Made by a program: the position numbers and the translations under genes
Part shown: positions 1-8,739 of the stretch, piece after piece
Layout of the letters: the number at the start of each line of letters is the position of its first letter
Numbering within the stretch: the first letter of the stretch is position 1
The notes under the pieces: model-generated
Database searches by the model: none
Seen by the model: only the letters and a program-made list of their open reading frames with translations
Told to the model about the DNA's origin: nothing
NCBI RefSeq assembly: GCF_000740785.1
Contig: NZ_JFZB01000005.1
Location: 186,001-250,000 of the forward strand
Reading direction: 5' to 3'
Origin: Paenirhodobacter enshiensis
GTDB lineage: Bacteria > Pseudomonadota > Alphaproteobacteria > Rhodobacterales > Rhodobacteraceae
DNA length: 64,000 nucleotides

Positions 1-2685
1 CGCCAGCATCACCGCGAAGGGCACCGTCCAGCTTTCGTAAAGCGCGGCAAGGCACAGGAACACCACCAGCGCCGACAGGGTATACAGCAGCGGTTCCTGA
101 TTGCCGGCTTTCTGCTCCTGCAACGACAGCCCGACCCAGGCGACCGAGTAATTGCCCGGCATCGCCTTCACCAGCTCCTCGATCTTCGCCATTGCCGTTC
201 CCGAGGCCACGCCGGTCGCCGGGTCGCCCGTCAGTTCGATCGCGCCGGTGCCGCCGTAACGATAGAGCGTCGAAGCAATCATCTGCCCGTCGATCGTCAT
301 GAACGAGCCGAAGGGCACCATCTCGCCCGAGCTGTTCTTCGCCGACCAGTCGAAGATGTCGTCGGGCTGCATCCGGTAAGGTGCATCGCCTTGCACGATC
401 ACCTGCCGCAGCTTGCCGTTCAGTGTGAAATCGTTGACGTAATCGCCCGCGAAGATCGTCGACAGCATCGAATTCACGTCCGACAGCGTCAGCCCGAAGG
501 CCTGCGCCTTCTGCCGGTCGAGGGCGATCTGCATCGAGGGGGTCGTCGCCTTGTCGTTGCCGCGCATCCCCGACACCAGCCCCGTCGCCGCGGCCTGCGC
601 AACCAGCGTGTCGGCCGCCGCGCGCAGCGCCGCATTGCCCTGCCCGCCGGTGTCGACCAGATACATGTCGAAGCCCGAGGCATTGCCCATCCCATGGATC
701 GCCGGCGGCTGCATGAAGACGATCTGGCCGAACCGGTTGCCGGCAAAATGCTTCGTCGCGGCCTGTGCGATCTTCGCCGCCGGCATGTCGGGCCGGCTGG
801 CATAATCGCGCAGCCGGATGAACATCATCGCCCGGTTTTGTCCGGTGCCGCCGAAACTGAACCCGACGGCGGCGAAGGTGGACTGAACGTTGTTCTTCTG
901 GTCCTTGAGCAGGTAATCCTCGATCGCGGCGACGGCCTGTTCGGTCTGGCCGCGGGTGGCATTGTCGGGCAGCGTCACCATGCCCATCAGCATCCCCGTA
1001 TCCTCGGTCGGAACGAAGGAGCTGGGCAGCGCCCGGTAGCTGAACCAGACCCCGCCCGCGATGGCGGCAAGCACCACGATCACCCGGAACGGCCGGCGGA
1101 TGAAGCGCCCGACGACGCCGGTATACCCCGTGCTCAGCCGCGCGATGGCGCTGTTGAAGGCGCGCGCCGGCCCGAACCGGGTGGGCGGACGCGGGCGCAA
1201 AAGGCTCGCGCACATCGCAGGTGTCAGGATCAGCGCGACGAACAGCGACAGCACCATCGCCGAGATGATCGTGACCGAGAACTGCCGATAGATCACTCCG
1301 GTCGAGCCCGACATGAACGCCATCGGCAGGAACACCGCCGACAGCACCATGACGATTCCGACCAGCGCCGAGGAAATCTCGCCCATCGACTTCTCGGTCG
1401 CCTCGACCGGGCCGAGGCCCTCTTCCTCCATCACCCGCTCGACGTTCTCGACCACGACGATGGCGTCGTCGACCAGAAGGCCGATGGCCAGCACCAGCGC
1501 GAACATGCTCAGCGTGTTGATCGACATGTCGAAGGCGGTCAGCACCCCGAAGGTGCCCAGAAGGACGATCGGCACCGCGATGGTCGGGATGAGCGTCGCC
1601 CGCCAGCTTTGCAGGAAGGCAAGAATCACCAGAAACACCAGCACCACCGCCTCGCCGAGCGTGTGATAGACCTGATTGATCGACTCCTCGACGAAGGGCG
1701 AGGTATCGAAGGGATATTGCACCTCGACCCCGACAGGCAGGGCGCCCTGCAGATCGGCAATGGTCTTGCGCACCGCGGCGGCCGTATGGACCGCATTCGC
1801 CCCGACCGCCAGGTTCACACCGAAGCCCGCAGCCGGCTTGCCGTTGTAGCGCGACGTCGAGGCCAGATCCTGCGCGTCGATCTCGACCCGGGCGACATCG
1901 CCCAGATAGACCGTCGATCCGTCCGACGCCGTGGTCAGCGCGATGCGCTCGAACTCGTCGATGCTCGACAGCTGCGATTGCGCATTCAGCGGGATGGTGA
2001 ACTGCTGCCCCTGCACCGCCGGCAGCGAACCGAGTGAGCCGACCGAGATATTCCTGTTCTGCGCCGTCACCGCGGTGGTCACGTCATTCGGCGTCAGCCC
2101 GTATTTGTAAAGCTTCGCCGGATCGAGCCAGATCCGCATCGCATAGGGCGAGGAGAAGGCGTTGATCGCGCCCACCCCTTCGGTGCGCTGGATCGGGTCG
2201 AGAAGGATCCGGTCCAGCATGTCGCCCAGCGCCGAGCGGTCATAGCGCCCGTCCGTCGACACCAACGCCCCGACCATCAGAATCGACGAGCTCGACCGGC
2301 TGACCGAGACACCGGACTGGATCACGCTGTCAGGCAGCTTCTTCTGCACCAGCTGCAACTTGTTCTGAACATCGACCTGGGCCGACTGCGCCGTCACGCT
2401 GTCGTCAAAGATCAGCTGGATCGACGAGCGCCCCGACGACGACGTCGACGTCATATACATCAGCCCATCGAGGCCGGTCATGCCCTCCTCGATCACCGCG
2501 GTAACGGAATTCTGCACCGTCTCGGCGGTGGCGCCGGTATAGCTGGCCGAAACGCGGACCGTGGTCGGCGCGATCTCGGGATACTGCGAGACGGGCAGCG
2601 AGGTCAGCCCGAACCAGCCCGCCAGCATCACCAGGATGGCCAGAACCCAGGCGAAGACCGGCCGGTGAATGAAGAAGCGCGCCAT
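1..2685 (-). CDS. RND multidrug efflux permease (AcrB/MexB type), C-terminus cut by window edge
   Basis: Inner-membrane proton/drug antiporter of a tripartite efflux pump. The reading frame is open from an ATG at 2685 to the left edge, giving about 895 residues of a family usually near 1040, so the last transmembrane helices are missing. The N-terminus MARFFIHRPVFAWVLA is the typical HAE1-RND start with TM1. Paired aspartates at about residues 406-407 in GLLVDDAIVVVEN match the AcrB proton-relay pair D407/D408 in TM4, so the relay looks intact. The ATG lies 2 nt after the stop of the adaptor gene, so the two are translationally coupled. Substrates cannot be read from sequence. No outer-membrane channel gene or local repressor is visible in the window; either could lie to the left. 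Confidence 0.95.
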   Translation of the reverse strand, partial: MARFFIHRPVFAWVLAILVMLAGWFGLTSLPVSQYPEIAPTTVRVSASYTGATAETVQNSVTAVIEEGMTGLDGLMYMTSTSSSGRSSIQLIFDDSVTAQSAQVDVQNKLQLVQKKLPDSVIQSGVSVSRSSSSILMVGALVSTDGRYDRSALGDMLDRILLDPIQRTEGVGAINAFSSPYAMRIWLDPAKLYKYGLTPNDVTTAVTAQNRNISVGSLGSLPAVQGQQFTIPLNAQSQLSSIDEFERIALTTASDGSTVYLGDVARVEIDAQDLASTSRYNGKPAAGFGVNLAVGANAVHTAAAVRKTIADLQGALPVGVEVQYPFDTSPFVEESINQVYHTLGEAVVLVFLVILAFLQSWRATLIPTIAVPIVLLGTFGVLTAFDMSINTLSMFALVLAIGLLVDDAIVVVENVERVMEEEGLGPVEATEKSMGEISSALVGIVMVLSAVFLPMAFMSGSTGVIYRQFSVTIISAMVLSLFVALILTPAMCASLLRPRPPTRFGPARAFNSAIARLSTGYTGVVGRFIRRPFRVIVVLAAIAGGVWFSYRALPSSFVPTEDTGMLMGMVTLPDNATRGQTEQAVAAIEDYLLKDQKNNVQSTFAAVGFSFGGTGQNRAMMFIRLRDYASRPDMPAAKIAQAATKHFAGNRFGQIVFMQPPAIHGMGNASGFDMYLVDTGGQGNAALRAAADTLVAQAAATGLVSGMRGNDKATTPSMQIALDRQKAQAFGLTLSDVNSMLSTIFAGDYVNDFTLNGKLRQVIVQGDAPYRMQPDDIFDWSAKNSSGEMVPFGSFMTIDGQMIASTLYRYGGTGAIELTGDPATGVASGTAMAKIEELVKAMPGNYSVAWVGLSLQEQKAGNQEPLLYTLSALVVFLCLAALYESWTVPFAVMLA

Positions 2686-2687
2686 CG

Positions 2688-3854
2688 TCAGTTCGCCGCT
2701 GCCGGGGCATCCCGGGTCAGCCCATCGGCATCGATGCTGACCGGCACCGACTTGACCTCACGTCCGGCGGTCAGCGACTTCAGTCCGTCGACGATCAGCT
2801 TGTCGCCTTCGTTCAGTCCCCCGGTGACGATCCAGTGGCTGCCCTGCGTGCCGGAATAGGTCAGATCGACCGCTTTCGCTTTGCCGTCCTCGACCACGAA
2901 GGCGGTCAGCCCGCCGGTGGCGGAGAGCGTGGTGGCGCGCTGCGGCACCAGGAAAGCCTGCGTCGTTCCAAGCGTCACCGTGCCGCGCAGAAACATTCCG
3001 GGCAGGATCTTGCCATCGGGGTTCTCGAACTCGAACCGCAAACTGAGCGTGCCGGTCGAGGTCGACACGATCGAGGACGGCGTGACCATATGACCCTTTC
3101 CGGTATAGGTCTGCCCATCCTCCAGCACGAGGCGGGCGTCGATCTCCTTCGTCGGGGTCAGGGCACCGTCGTCGATACGCTGACGGATCGTGAGCATTCG
3201 CGCCGAGGGCTCGAGCATGTCGACATAGATCGGATCGAGGCGCGTCACCGTGGTCATCGCATCACTTTGCGCCGCCGAGACCAGATCGCCGACGGAAACC
3301 GCCTGCACCTCGGGGATACCGGCGATCGGACTGCGGATCGTGGTCCAGGACAGCTGCGTCTGCGCGAAATCGAGTGCCGCGCGCGCCGATTGCAGCGTGG
3401 CTTTCGCCGAAGCGAGATCGGCCTCGGCGCTTTCCAGATCGGCCGTGGTGTAGCCCTTGCCCACCAGCTTGGCAGTGCGGTCATAAGCGGCCTGCTTGAT
3501 CGGCAGATCGGCCTCTGCCTGCGACAGCGCGGCCCGGTCGGCGGCGACCGTGGCCACGTAACTGGCATCGTCGAGCTGGAACAGCGGATCCCCCGCCGCG
3601 ACCGGCTTGCCCGGAGTATACCCGATCGCCGTCACCACCCCCCCGACCCGCGGCCGGATCGAAACCTGTTCATAAGCGACGGCCCGACCGGGCAGATCGA
3701 CGCCTTGCGGCACTGCCTGCCGGCTCATCGAGACAACCCCGACCGACACGGGCCCGGCCATGCCCTTCGCCTGCTGGGCCTGCGCCGATGCGAAGATCGT
3801 CATCGTCGCCGCCATCGCGACCCCGGCAAGCCACGCCACCGCCTGTCTGTTCAT
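2688..3854 (-). CDS. RND efflux periplasmic adaptor (membrane fusion protein, AcrA type)
   Basis: Periplasmic adaptor linking the RND permease to an outer-membrane channel; about 388 residues. I chose the ATG at 3854 (MNRQAVAWLAGVAMAAT) because a clear signal peptide follows, cut near AQA-QQAKG. An upstream in-frame start at 3899 adds only 15 arginine-rich residues. The protein shows the usual order: an N-terminal barrel-sandwich half with RPRVGGVVTAIGYTPGKPVAAGDPLFQLD, a long Ala/Glu-rich coiled-coil hairpin (about residues 90-150), then the returning lipoyl half and beta-barrel (LSLRFEFENPDGKILPGMF). It is transcribed ahead of the permease. The 111 bp between its start and the fliP stop could hold its promoter, but I see no strong boxes. 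Confidence 0.93.
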   Translation of the reverse strand: MNRQAVAWLAGVAMAATMTIFASAQAQQAKGMAGPVSVGVVSMSRQAVPQGVDLPGRAVAYEQVSIRPRVGGVVTAIGYTPGKPVAAGDPLFQLDDASYVATVAADRAALSQAEADLPIKQAAYDRTAKLVGKGYTTADLESAEADLASAKATLQSARAALDFAQTQLSWTTIRSPIAGIPEVQAVSVGDLVSAAQSDAMTTVTRLDPIYVDMLEPSARMLTIRQRIDDGALTPTKEIDARLVLEDGQTYTGKGHMVTPSSIVSTSTGTLSLRFEFENPDGKILPGMFLRGTVTLGTTQAFLVPQRATTLSATGGLTAFVVEDGKAKAVDLTYSGTQGSHWIVTGGLNEGDKLIVDGLKSLTAGREVKSVPVSIDADGLTRDAPAAAN

Positions 3855-3965
3855 CGCCCGCCTGCCCGTTCCTGTCCCGATGGCCCTGTCTACCCTCATA
3901 TAACGGCAAGTCGCCGAAAGTCTGTCGCGACCTCAGGCTTTTGTGATCGGCGGGCAGAGGCGCGT

Positions 3966-4685
3966 TCAGCCGATGTAACTGCGCACCAGGGCATCGGAGA
4001 TCAGCGTCCAGCCATTCGCCACCACGAAGAAGGCGAGCTTGAACGGCAAAGCGACGGCAGCCGGCGGCACCATCATCATGCCCATGGACATCAGGATCGC
4101 CGAAACAACGAGATCGATGATCAGGAAAGGCAGATAGATCATGAAGCCAATCTCGAAGGCGCGGGTGATCTCGGACAACATGAACGAAGGCACCAGAACC
4201 GACAGCGGCACCTCCGCGCCTCCCTCCCCGGACGGCAGGTTGCGCAATGCCATGAAGCGGTGCAGCGTGTCCGGATCGACCCGGGCAGACATGAAGGTCC
4301 GGAACGGACCCATTACCTGATTGAAAGCGTCCTCGACCCCGATCTGACCCGCCGCAAAGGGACGACCGCCGGCCTCCCAGCTTTGGGTGAAAGTGGGCTC
4401 CATAATGAACCAGGTCAGAAACAGAGACAGACTGACAATCAGCATGTTCGGCGGAGCCGACTGCATCCCCAGACCCTGCCGGGTGATCGACAAGACCGTG
4501 ACGACAAAGGGAAAACAGGTAATCATGATCGCCAGACCCGGCGCCACGCTGAGCAGCGTGATCGCCCCGAACAGCAGCATTGAGCGCCCCGCGAGGCTTT
4601 GATCCGCCCCGAGATCGAGCGTCATCTGCTGCGCCGCGGCCGGACCGGCGAGCAGGACGAACAGCAGGCACAGCCAGACCCGCAT
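3966..4685 (-). CDS. fliP: Flagellar type III export gate protein FliP
   Basis: Core subunit of the FliPQR export gate in the flagellar basal body; 239 residues, normal for the family. It begins with a cleavable-looking signal peptide (MRVWLCLLFVLLAGPAAAQQ), a known FliP feature, followed by four hydrophobic segments. Family motifs visible include FPFVVTVLSITRQGLG, AFMLSEI-type FMLSEITRAFEIGF and the conserved MGMMMVPPAAVALPFKLAFFV near the C-terminus. The ATG directly abuts the fliN stop codon (TGA then ATG), so the two are coupled. It is the last flagellar gene of the fliF-fliH-fliN-fliP run; fliQ and fliR are not in the window. Confidence 0.97.
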   Translation of the reverse strand: MRVWLCLLFVLLAGPAAAQQMTLDLGADQSLAGRSMLLFGAITLLSVAPGLAIMITCFPFVVTVLSITRQGLGMQSAPPNMLIVSLSLFLTWFIMEPTFTQSWEAGGRPFAAGQIGVEDAFNQVMGPFRTFMSARVDPDTLHRFMALRNLPSGEGGAEVPLSVLVPSFMLSEITRAFEIGFMIYLPFLIIDLVVSAILMSMGMMMVPPAAVALPFKLAFFVVANGWTLISDALVRSYIG

Positions 4686-4988
4686 TCAGAGCACGTCCCG
4701 CGCGTCGACGACCTCGGTCAGTCGCACGGCCAGCGTGGGATTGGCGTCATCGCCGCTCTCGGTCAGCTCTCCGCGTGCGATCAGCCGGTCGCCGATGTAC
4801 AGCTCCACCGGATCTTCGACCCGACGGTCCAGCGTCAGCACCGAATCCTTCTTCAGCTGCAGCATATCGCGCACCGTCGGATGCGCCCGGCCGACCGATA
4901 TGGTGATCTCGATCGGCACCTGCGAGAACGGATTGGCACGGTCAGCCCCGGGGGGCGGCGGGCTTTGCGGATCGCTCATCGTCATCAT
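4686..4988 (-). CDS. fliN: Flagellar motor switch / C-ring protein FliN
   Basis: Cytoplasmic C-ring subunit that helps switch rotation and docks the export ATPase through FliH. The 100-residue protein is a Pro-rich N-terminal tail followed by a SpoA/FliN domain (VPIEITISVGRAHPTVRDMLQLKKDSVLTLD, then DPVELYIGDRLIARGEL). Its start lies inside the 3' end of the fliH-like gene, an overlap of about 47 nt, and its stop touches the fliP start. Methionines at codons 1, 2 and 4 all could initiate. FliM and FliG, its C-ring partners, are not encoded here. Confidence 0.93.
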   Translation of the reverse strand: MMTMSDPQSPPPPGADRANPFSQVPIEITISVGRAHPTVRDMLQLKKDSVLTLDRRVEDPVELYIGDRLIARGELTESGDDANPTLAVRLTEVVDARDVL

Positions 4989-5565
4989 CCTGTCGGTTGG
5001 AGGTGAAATAGTCGCTCACGGCGGCCCCGATCCGCATCGTCAGCGAATCGAGGTCGATCTTGGTCTCGCCCCGGGCGAAGGCGACAACCGCGACCCCGGC
5101 GGCCCCCGATCCGGCATCCACATAGTCGATCGGCAGCCCCTCGATTTCGCCCAGCAAACTGCGCAACTGGCCCAACACCCCGGCCGGAGCGGTGACTCGC
5201 AGGGGCAGGTTCGCGAGATCGGCGGCCTTGTCGCGCAGAAGATCGACGATCATCGGCACCAGAGACCGGTGTGCCGCCGCGGGCAGCACCTTTCCGACGA
5301 CCTCGGCCATCAGGGGGGCGATCTCGGCCATAAGGGCCTGGCGTGCCTCGTGATAGGTGAAGGACAGATCCTGCAGATGCTGAAGGGCAGCCTCAACCTC
5401 GGCAGAGCGCTGCGCGTCGTGCGCCGCACCGGCATCCTCCCAGCCGGCCCGATAACCCGCATCATAAGCCGCGAGGCGTTGCTCTTCCAGTGCAGCCAGT
5501 GTTGTCATGATCTGATCGGTCTCGACCTCAGTCGCGCCGAAGCATTCGAGGCGCAGCTTCTGCAT
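4942..5565 (-). CDS. FliH-like flagellar export ATPase regulator
   Basis: Probable FliH/HrpE-family stator of the export ATPase FliI. The 207-residue product has no strong catalytic motif. It has an Ala/Glu-rich helical N-terminal half (LAAYDAGYRAGWEDAGAAHDAQ, a typical FliH AYxxGYxxG pattern) and a C-terminal V-ATPase-E-like region (LMAEVVGKVLPAAAHRSLVPMIVDLLRD). Position is strong support: it starts 3 nt after the fliF stop behind a GGGAGG ribosome site, and its end overlaps fliN. Sequence similarity to enterobacterial FliH is weak, so the family call rests on layout and context. FliI is not in the window. Confidence 0.8.
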   Translation of the reverse strand: MQKLRLECFGATEVETDQIMTTLAALEEQRLAAYDAGYRAGWEDAGAAHDAQRSAEVEAALQHLQDLSFTYHEARQALMAEIAPLMAEVVGKVLPAAAHRSLVPMIVDLLRDKAADLANLPLRVTAPAGVLGQLRSLLGEIEGLPIDYVDAGSGAAGVAVVAFARGETKIDLDSLTMRIGAAVSDYFTSNRQDDDDERSAKPAAPRG

Positions 5566-5568
5566 CGC

Positions 5569-7197
5569 TCAGACCTCCCGATCCGGGGTTTCCATCCAGC
5601 CCCGCAAGATCTCGGCCGATTCGGCGCGGCGCTGCTGAATGAGCGTGCGCAGCCGGGCGACCGGATCGCCCTCCATCGCGCCGACAGTTTCACCCGGAAG
5701 GGAAATGTCGGCCATCCCGAAGCTCGGCATCACAAGTTCCGGCTCTGCCATCGGCGCCATGGCGGGCATCGCCATCGCCGGAGCCGCCATCGCGGGAAGC
5801 GAATCCGCCACCGGCACGGGCAAACCCGCACCTCCGGACGGGGCCGGCAAGGCAGGCTCGCGACGCTGCAACAGCATCGGGCGCACCACGAACAACCCCA
5901 GAATCAGAACCACCAGCGCGACCACCCCGATTTCCGCCATCCGCATCAGATCGAAGGACTGGCTGGCCAGAAACCCGCCCGTCGCCTCTGTTCCCGTGGC
6001 CTCCAGCGGCCGGAACGGCATCGAGCGAATCGTGATCACATCGCCACGCGCCTCGTCGAAGCCGACGGCCGAGGCCACCAGATCGTGCAGCGCGGCAATC
6101 TCCTCGTCCGAGCGCGGCGCGGTCGTCGGCTGCCCCTTATCATCCTTACCCTCAACCCCGTCGACCAGAACCGCGACCGTCAGGCGCTTGATATCGCCGG
6201 GGTCACGCACGACCTCACGTGTGGTTTCTGAGACCTCGTAGTTCGTGCGCTCGCGTGTTTCGTTGTCCTGACTTTGCGACCGGCTGTCATTGGCTCCATT
6301 ACCCTCGGGCAGGTTCGAGGCCACCGTTGTGGCACCACTGCGATTATTGCTGTCCTGACGCTTGCGCTCTTCGGAATCGGTCGAAATCGCGACGCGTGTC
6401 TGCGGGTCGATGCGCCGCTCCGTCACCGCTTCGCGTTCGGTGACGGTATCGACGGCGACCTCGACCACGGCATTGCCATACCCAACCCGCGCCTCGAGCA
6501 CCCTCTCGGCATTGCGGCGCAGCTCTGCCGCGCGCATGTCATTCGAGCGCTGCGGCGTGTCATCGCCGACCGACACCAGGCCGGACGCGCTGTCGATGAT
6601 CGAAACGTCTTCGGGCCGCATTCCCGAAACGGCCGATGAAACCATATATTTCAATGCTTTGGCCTGAGGCGGCGAAAGCCCGCCATTGACCGTTGTGACA
6701 GTGACCGAGGCCGTCGGTCGCACGGTGTTGCGAAATCCCTGCCCGACCGGATTGGCGATATGCACCCGGGCGGCGCGAATCTCGTGATTCGACAAGATCG
6801 TGCGGGCCAGCTCTCCTTCCTTGGCGCGCCAGTAGGCGGCGTCGAACATCTGCGAGGTCGTGCCAAACCCCGACAGCGTGTCGAGCAGCTCATAGCCGTT
6901 GCCCCCGCTTTCTGGCAGCCCATCCGAAGCCAGCGACATCCGCAACGCATCGCGCTGCGCCGCATCGACCCAGATCGAATCGCCCTTCACCTCATAGCTG
7001 ACGCCACGCTGATCCAGTGCCGAAACGACCTGACCGGCCTGCGCCGCCTCCAGCCCGGCATAAAGCAGCGCCATCCGCGGCTTCGCCGCCAGCCCCGACA
7101 ACGCGAGGATGGCCGCGAACATCGCCACCGCCGCCGCGCCGGCAATCATCCGGCGACGGGTATCGAGTGCCTGCCAGGCGGTCGAGATCTGTTGCAA
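5569..7197 (-). CDS. fliF: Flagellar MS-ring protein FliF
   Basis: Inner-membrane MS-ring subunit on which the basal body is built. A TTG start at 7197 is preferred: AGGAGG at 7204-7209 sits 6 nt upstream, whereas a GTG at 7236 in the same frame has no such site. This gives 542 residues, normal for FliF. TM1 is at about residues 17-36 and TM2 at about 423-440, enclosing the periplasmic RBM domains (ASDGLPESGGNGYELLD, ARVHIANP, LKYMVSSAVSGMRPEDVSIID). The cytoplasmic tail ends in ARLRTLIQQRRAESAEILRGWM, the FliG-binding type of C-terminus. First gene of the leftward flagellar operon; fliG does not follow it here. Confidence 0.95.
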   Translation of the reverse strand: MQQISTAWQALDTRRRMIAGAAAVAMFAAILALSGLAAKPRMALLYAGLEAAQAGQVVSALDQRGVSYEVKGDSIWVDAAQRDALRMSLASDGLPESGGNGYELLDTLSGFGTTSQMFDAAYWRAKEGELARTILSNHEIRAARVHIANPVGQGFRNTVRPTASVTVTTVNGGLSPPQAKALKYMVSSAVSGMRPEDVSIIDSASGLVSVGDDTPQRSNDMRAAELRRNAERVLEARVGYGNAVVEVAVDTVTEREAVTERRIDPQTRVAISTDSEERKRQDSNNRSGATTVASNLPEGNGANDSRSQSQDNETRERTNYEVSETTREVVRDPGDIKRLTVAVLVDGVEGKDDKGQPTTAPRSDEEIAALHDLVASAVGFDEARGDVITIRSMPFRPLEATGTEATGGFLASQSFDLMRMAEIGVVALVVLILGLFVVRPMLLQRREPALPAPSGGAGLPVPVADSLPAMAAPAMAMPAMAPMAEPELVMPSFGMADISLPGETVGAMEGDPVARLRTLIQQRRAESAEILRGWMETPDREV

Positions 7198-7258
7198 CGC
7201 ACACCTCCTGCGAGCGGACTTCTGCCCTGTCTGCACGGCGATGTTTTCCCGGTTCCGC

Positions 7259-7273
7259 TTAACAATCGGTTAG
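7259..7273. promoter_or_regulatory. CtrA-like binding site between fliF and fliL
   Basis: TTAA at 7259-7262, seven bases, then TTAG at 7270-7273: one mismatch from the CtrA consensus TTAA-N7-TTAA. It lies in the 123-bp region between the divergent fliF and fliL operons, where a flagellar master regulator would act. CtrA controls flagellar genes in several Rhodobacterales; that it does so here is inference. Confidence 0.4.
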
Positions 7274-7320
7274 TCGGTGCACGGTTATAGCTTTCCCGAC
7301 GAAAGATTTCGGTGGCGAAC

Positions 7321-7785
7321 ATGAGCCTTGAGGAAACGACCCCCCCCCCTGCGAAGCGCAAGCTGCTCCCCATACTCATCGGGGCAGTGCTGATGGCGCT
7401 GTGTGGAGGCGGCGGATTCTTCTTGTCTTACAAGGGCTTTTTGCCCGATCTGCATCGCGAATCCGGGGATAAGGCCCCCTCCCCGGCCGACACGGCTTTC
7501 GTGCCGCTCGATCCGATTCTGGTTTCCATCGGCCCCGAATCGGCCCGCCATCTGCGCTTCTCGGCCCAGATCGAAGTTCCGAAGGACAAGGCCCGGGCTG
7601 TCGAGGAACTGAAGCCGCGTATCGCCGACATTCTCAACAGCTACCTTCACGTGCTGACCCCCGAAGAAATCGAGGCTCCCGGTTCGCTGATCCGGCTGCG
7701 CGCCCAGATGCTGCGCCGCGCCCGAATCGTGACCGGAGAAGACATGATCGACGACCTGCTGATTACCGAATTCGTTCTCAACTGA
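7321..7785 (+). CDS. fliL: Flagellar basal-body protein FliL
   Basis: Single-pass inner-membrane protein that surrounds the stator and supports torque. It has about 154 residues: a short cytoplasmic tail (MSLEETTPPPAKRK), one TM helix (LLPILIGAVLMALCGGGGFFLSY), and a periplasmic FliL domain with the usual FVPLDPILVSIG and LRFSAQIEVPKDKA segments, ending in LLITEFVLN. A GTG at 7312 in the same frame is an alternative start. First gene of the rightward motility operon, 9 nt before the next gene, divergent from fliF. Confidence 0.9.
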   Translation: MSLEETTPPPAKRKLLPILIGAVLMALCGGGGFFLSYKGFLPDLHRESGDKAPSPADTAFVPLDPILVSIGPESARHLRFSAQIEVPKDKARAVEELKPRIADILNSYLHVLTPEEIEAPGSLIRLRAQMLRRARIVTGEDMIDDLLITEFVLN

Positions 7786-7794
7786 GGGAAAACA

Positions 7795-8157
7795 ATGACA
7801 ATCGTCGCGGATATCCTGATTGCCATCGCTGCCCTGGGGGCGGCCGTCTACTGCATGATCCTGTCCCGGCGCCTGAACCGGTTCAGACAGCTCGAAGGCG
7901 ACATGGGAACGGCCATCGCCGTCCTGTCGGCCCAGGTCGATGAGTTGACTCAGGCGCTGAAACGGGCTCAGGAATCGGCATCGGCATCGGCGGGGCAGCT
8001 GTCGCGGCTGACCGAACACGCAGATGCCGGAGCGAAGCGCCTGGAGCTGGTTCTCGCCTCGCTGCATGACATACCGCCCGCAGGACAGGCCCCATCGGCG
8101 CGCCACCGCGTCGTGCGCCGGCGGTCGCGGCACAACATGGCGGAGGAAGCGGCATGA
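7795..8157 (+). CDS. Small bitopic membrane protein in flagellar operon
   Basis: A 120-residue protein with one N-terminal TM helix (ADILIAIAALGAAVYCMILSRRL), a helical, probably coiled-coil middle (residues 30-90, heptad-like QLEGDMGTAIAVLSAQVDEL and QALKRAQESAS) and a basic C-terminal tail rich in Arg (HRVVRRRSRHN). I do not recognise a catalytic family. Alphaproteobacteria often carry a small membrane protein of this shape beside fliL (for example DUF6468-type proteins, or Caulobacter PflI); homology to either is only a suggestion from layout. It overlaps the following MotE-like gene by 4 nt (ATGA), so co-translation is likely, and a role in stator or basal-body assembly is inferred. Confidence 0.75.
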   Translation: MTIVADILIAIAALGAAVYCMILSRRLNRFRQLEGDMGTAIAVLSAQVDELTQALKRAQESASASAGQLSRLTEHADAGAKRLELVLASLHDIPPAGQAPSARHRVVRRRSRHNMAEEAA

Positions 8158-8708
8158 CCATCCGCCCCCGCGGTCGCGGCATTCTGGCCGCGCTGGCGCT
8201 GGTCTTTGTGTCGGCGGCCCTGATGCGCATCGCTTCGTTGCCCGGGGTGGCTGCCGGCCTTGCAAGTGCCGCCGATTCGGCCCGCCAGTGCCTGAGCGAA
8301 ACCGACACCGCCGCCCTGCTCGACACTCTGCGCGCCCGCGAGGCGAAGCTGGAGCAGCGCGAAGGTGCCCTGGCCGACCGGGCTCAGGCGCTTGGCGTCG
8401 CCGAAAAGGGAATGGAGGAGCGTCTGGCAGCCCTGCGCAAGGCCGAGGACGACCTGTCCAAAACCGTCACCTTCGCCGACACCGCCGCCGACAGCGATGT
8501 CGCGCGTCTGGTCGCGATCTACGAGAACATGAAACCACGGGAGGCCGCCCCCCTGTTCGAGACGATGGCACCCGACTTCGCCGCAGGCTTCCTGGCCCGG
8601 ATGAAGCCCGAAACGGCCGCGGCCGTGATGGCGAGCCTCGACCCGAAATTCGCCTATTCCGTCAGCGTGATCTTTGCCGGCCGCAATGCCGGCGCTCCGA
8701 AGAACTGA
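8154..8708 (+). CDS. MotE-like periplasmic motility chaperone (MgtE-N-like domain)
   Basis: 184 residues: an N-terminal hydrophobic segment (ILAALALVFVSAALMRIAS) acting as signal or anchor, a charged coiled coil (about residues 50-105, RAREAKLEQREGALADRAQ), and a C-terminal MgtE-N-like helical domain (VARLVAIYENMKPREAAPLFETM, FAAGFLARMKPETAAAVMASLD). This arrangement matches MotE of Sinorhizobium, which stabilises the periplasmic motor protein MotC. It sits between the small membrane gene and motA, overlapping the former by 4 nt, which fits a stator role. MotE identity is by architecture; MotC is not in the window. Confidence 0.8.
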   Translation: MTIRPRGRGILAALALVFVSAALMRIASLPGVAAGLASAADSARQCLSETDTAALLDTLRAREAKLEQREGALADRAQALGVAEKGMEERLAALRKAEDDLSKTVTFADTAADSDVARLVAIYENMKPREAAPLFETMAPDFAAGFLARMKPETAAAVMASLDPKFAYSVSVIFAGRNAGAPKN

Positions 8709-8739
8709 CCCCTGTGTCGCAGCGACGAGAGCAGCGCCC

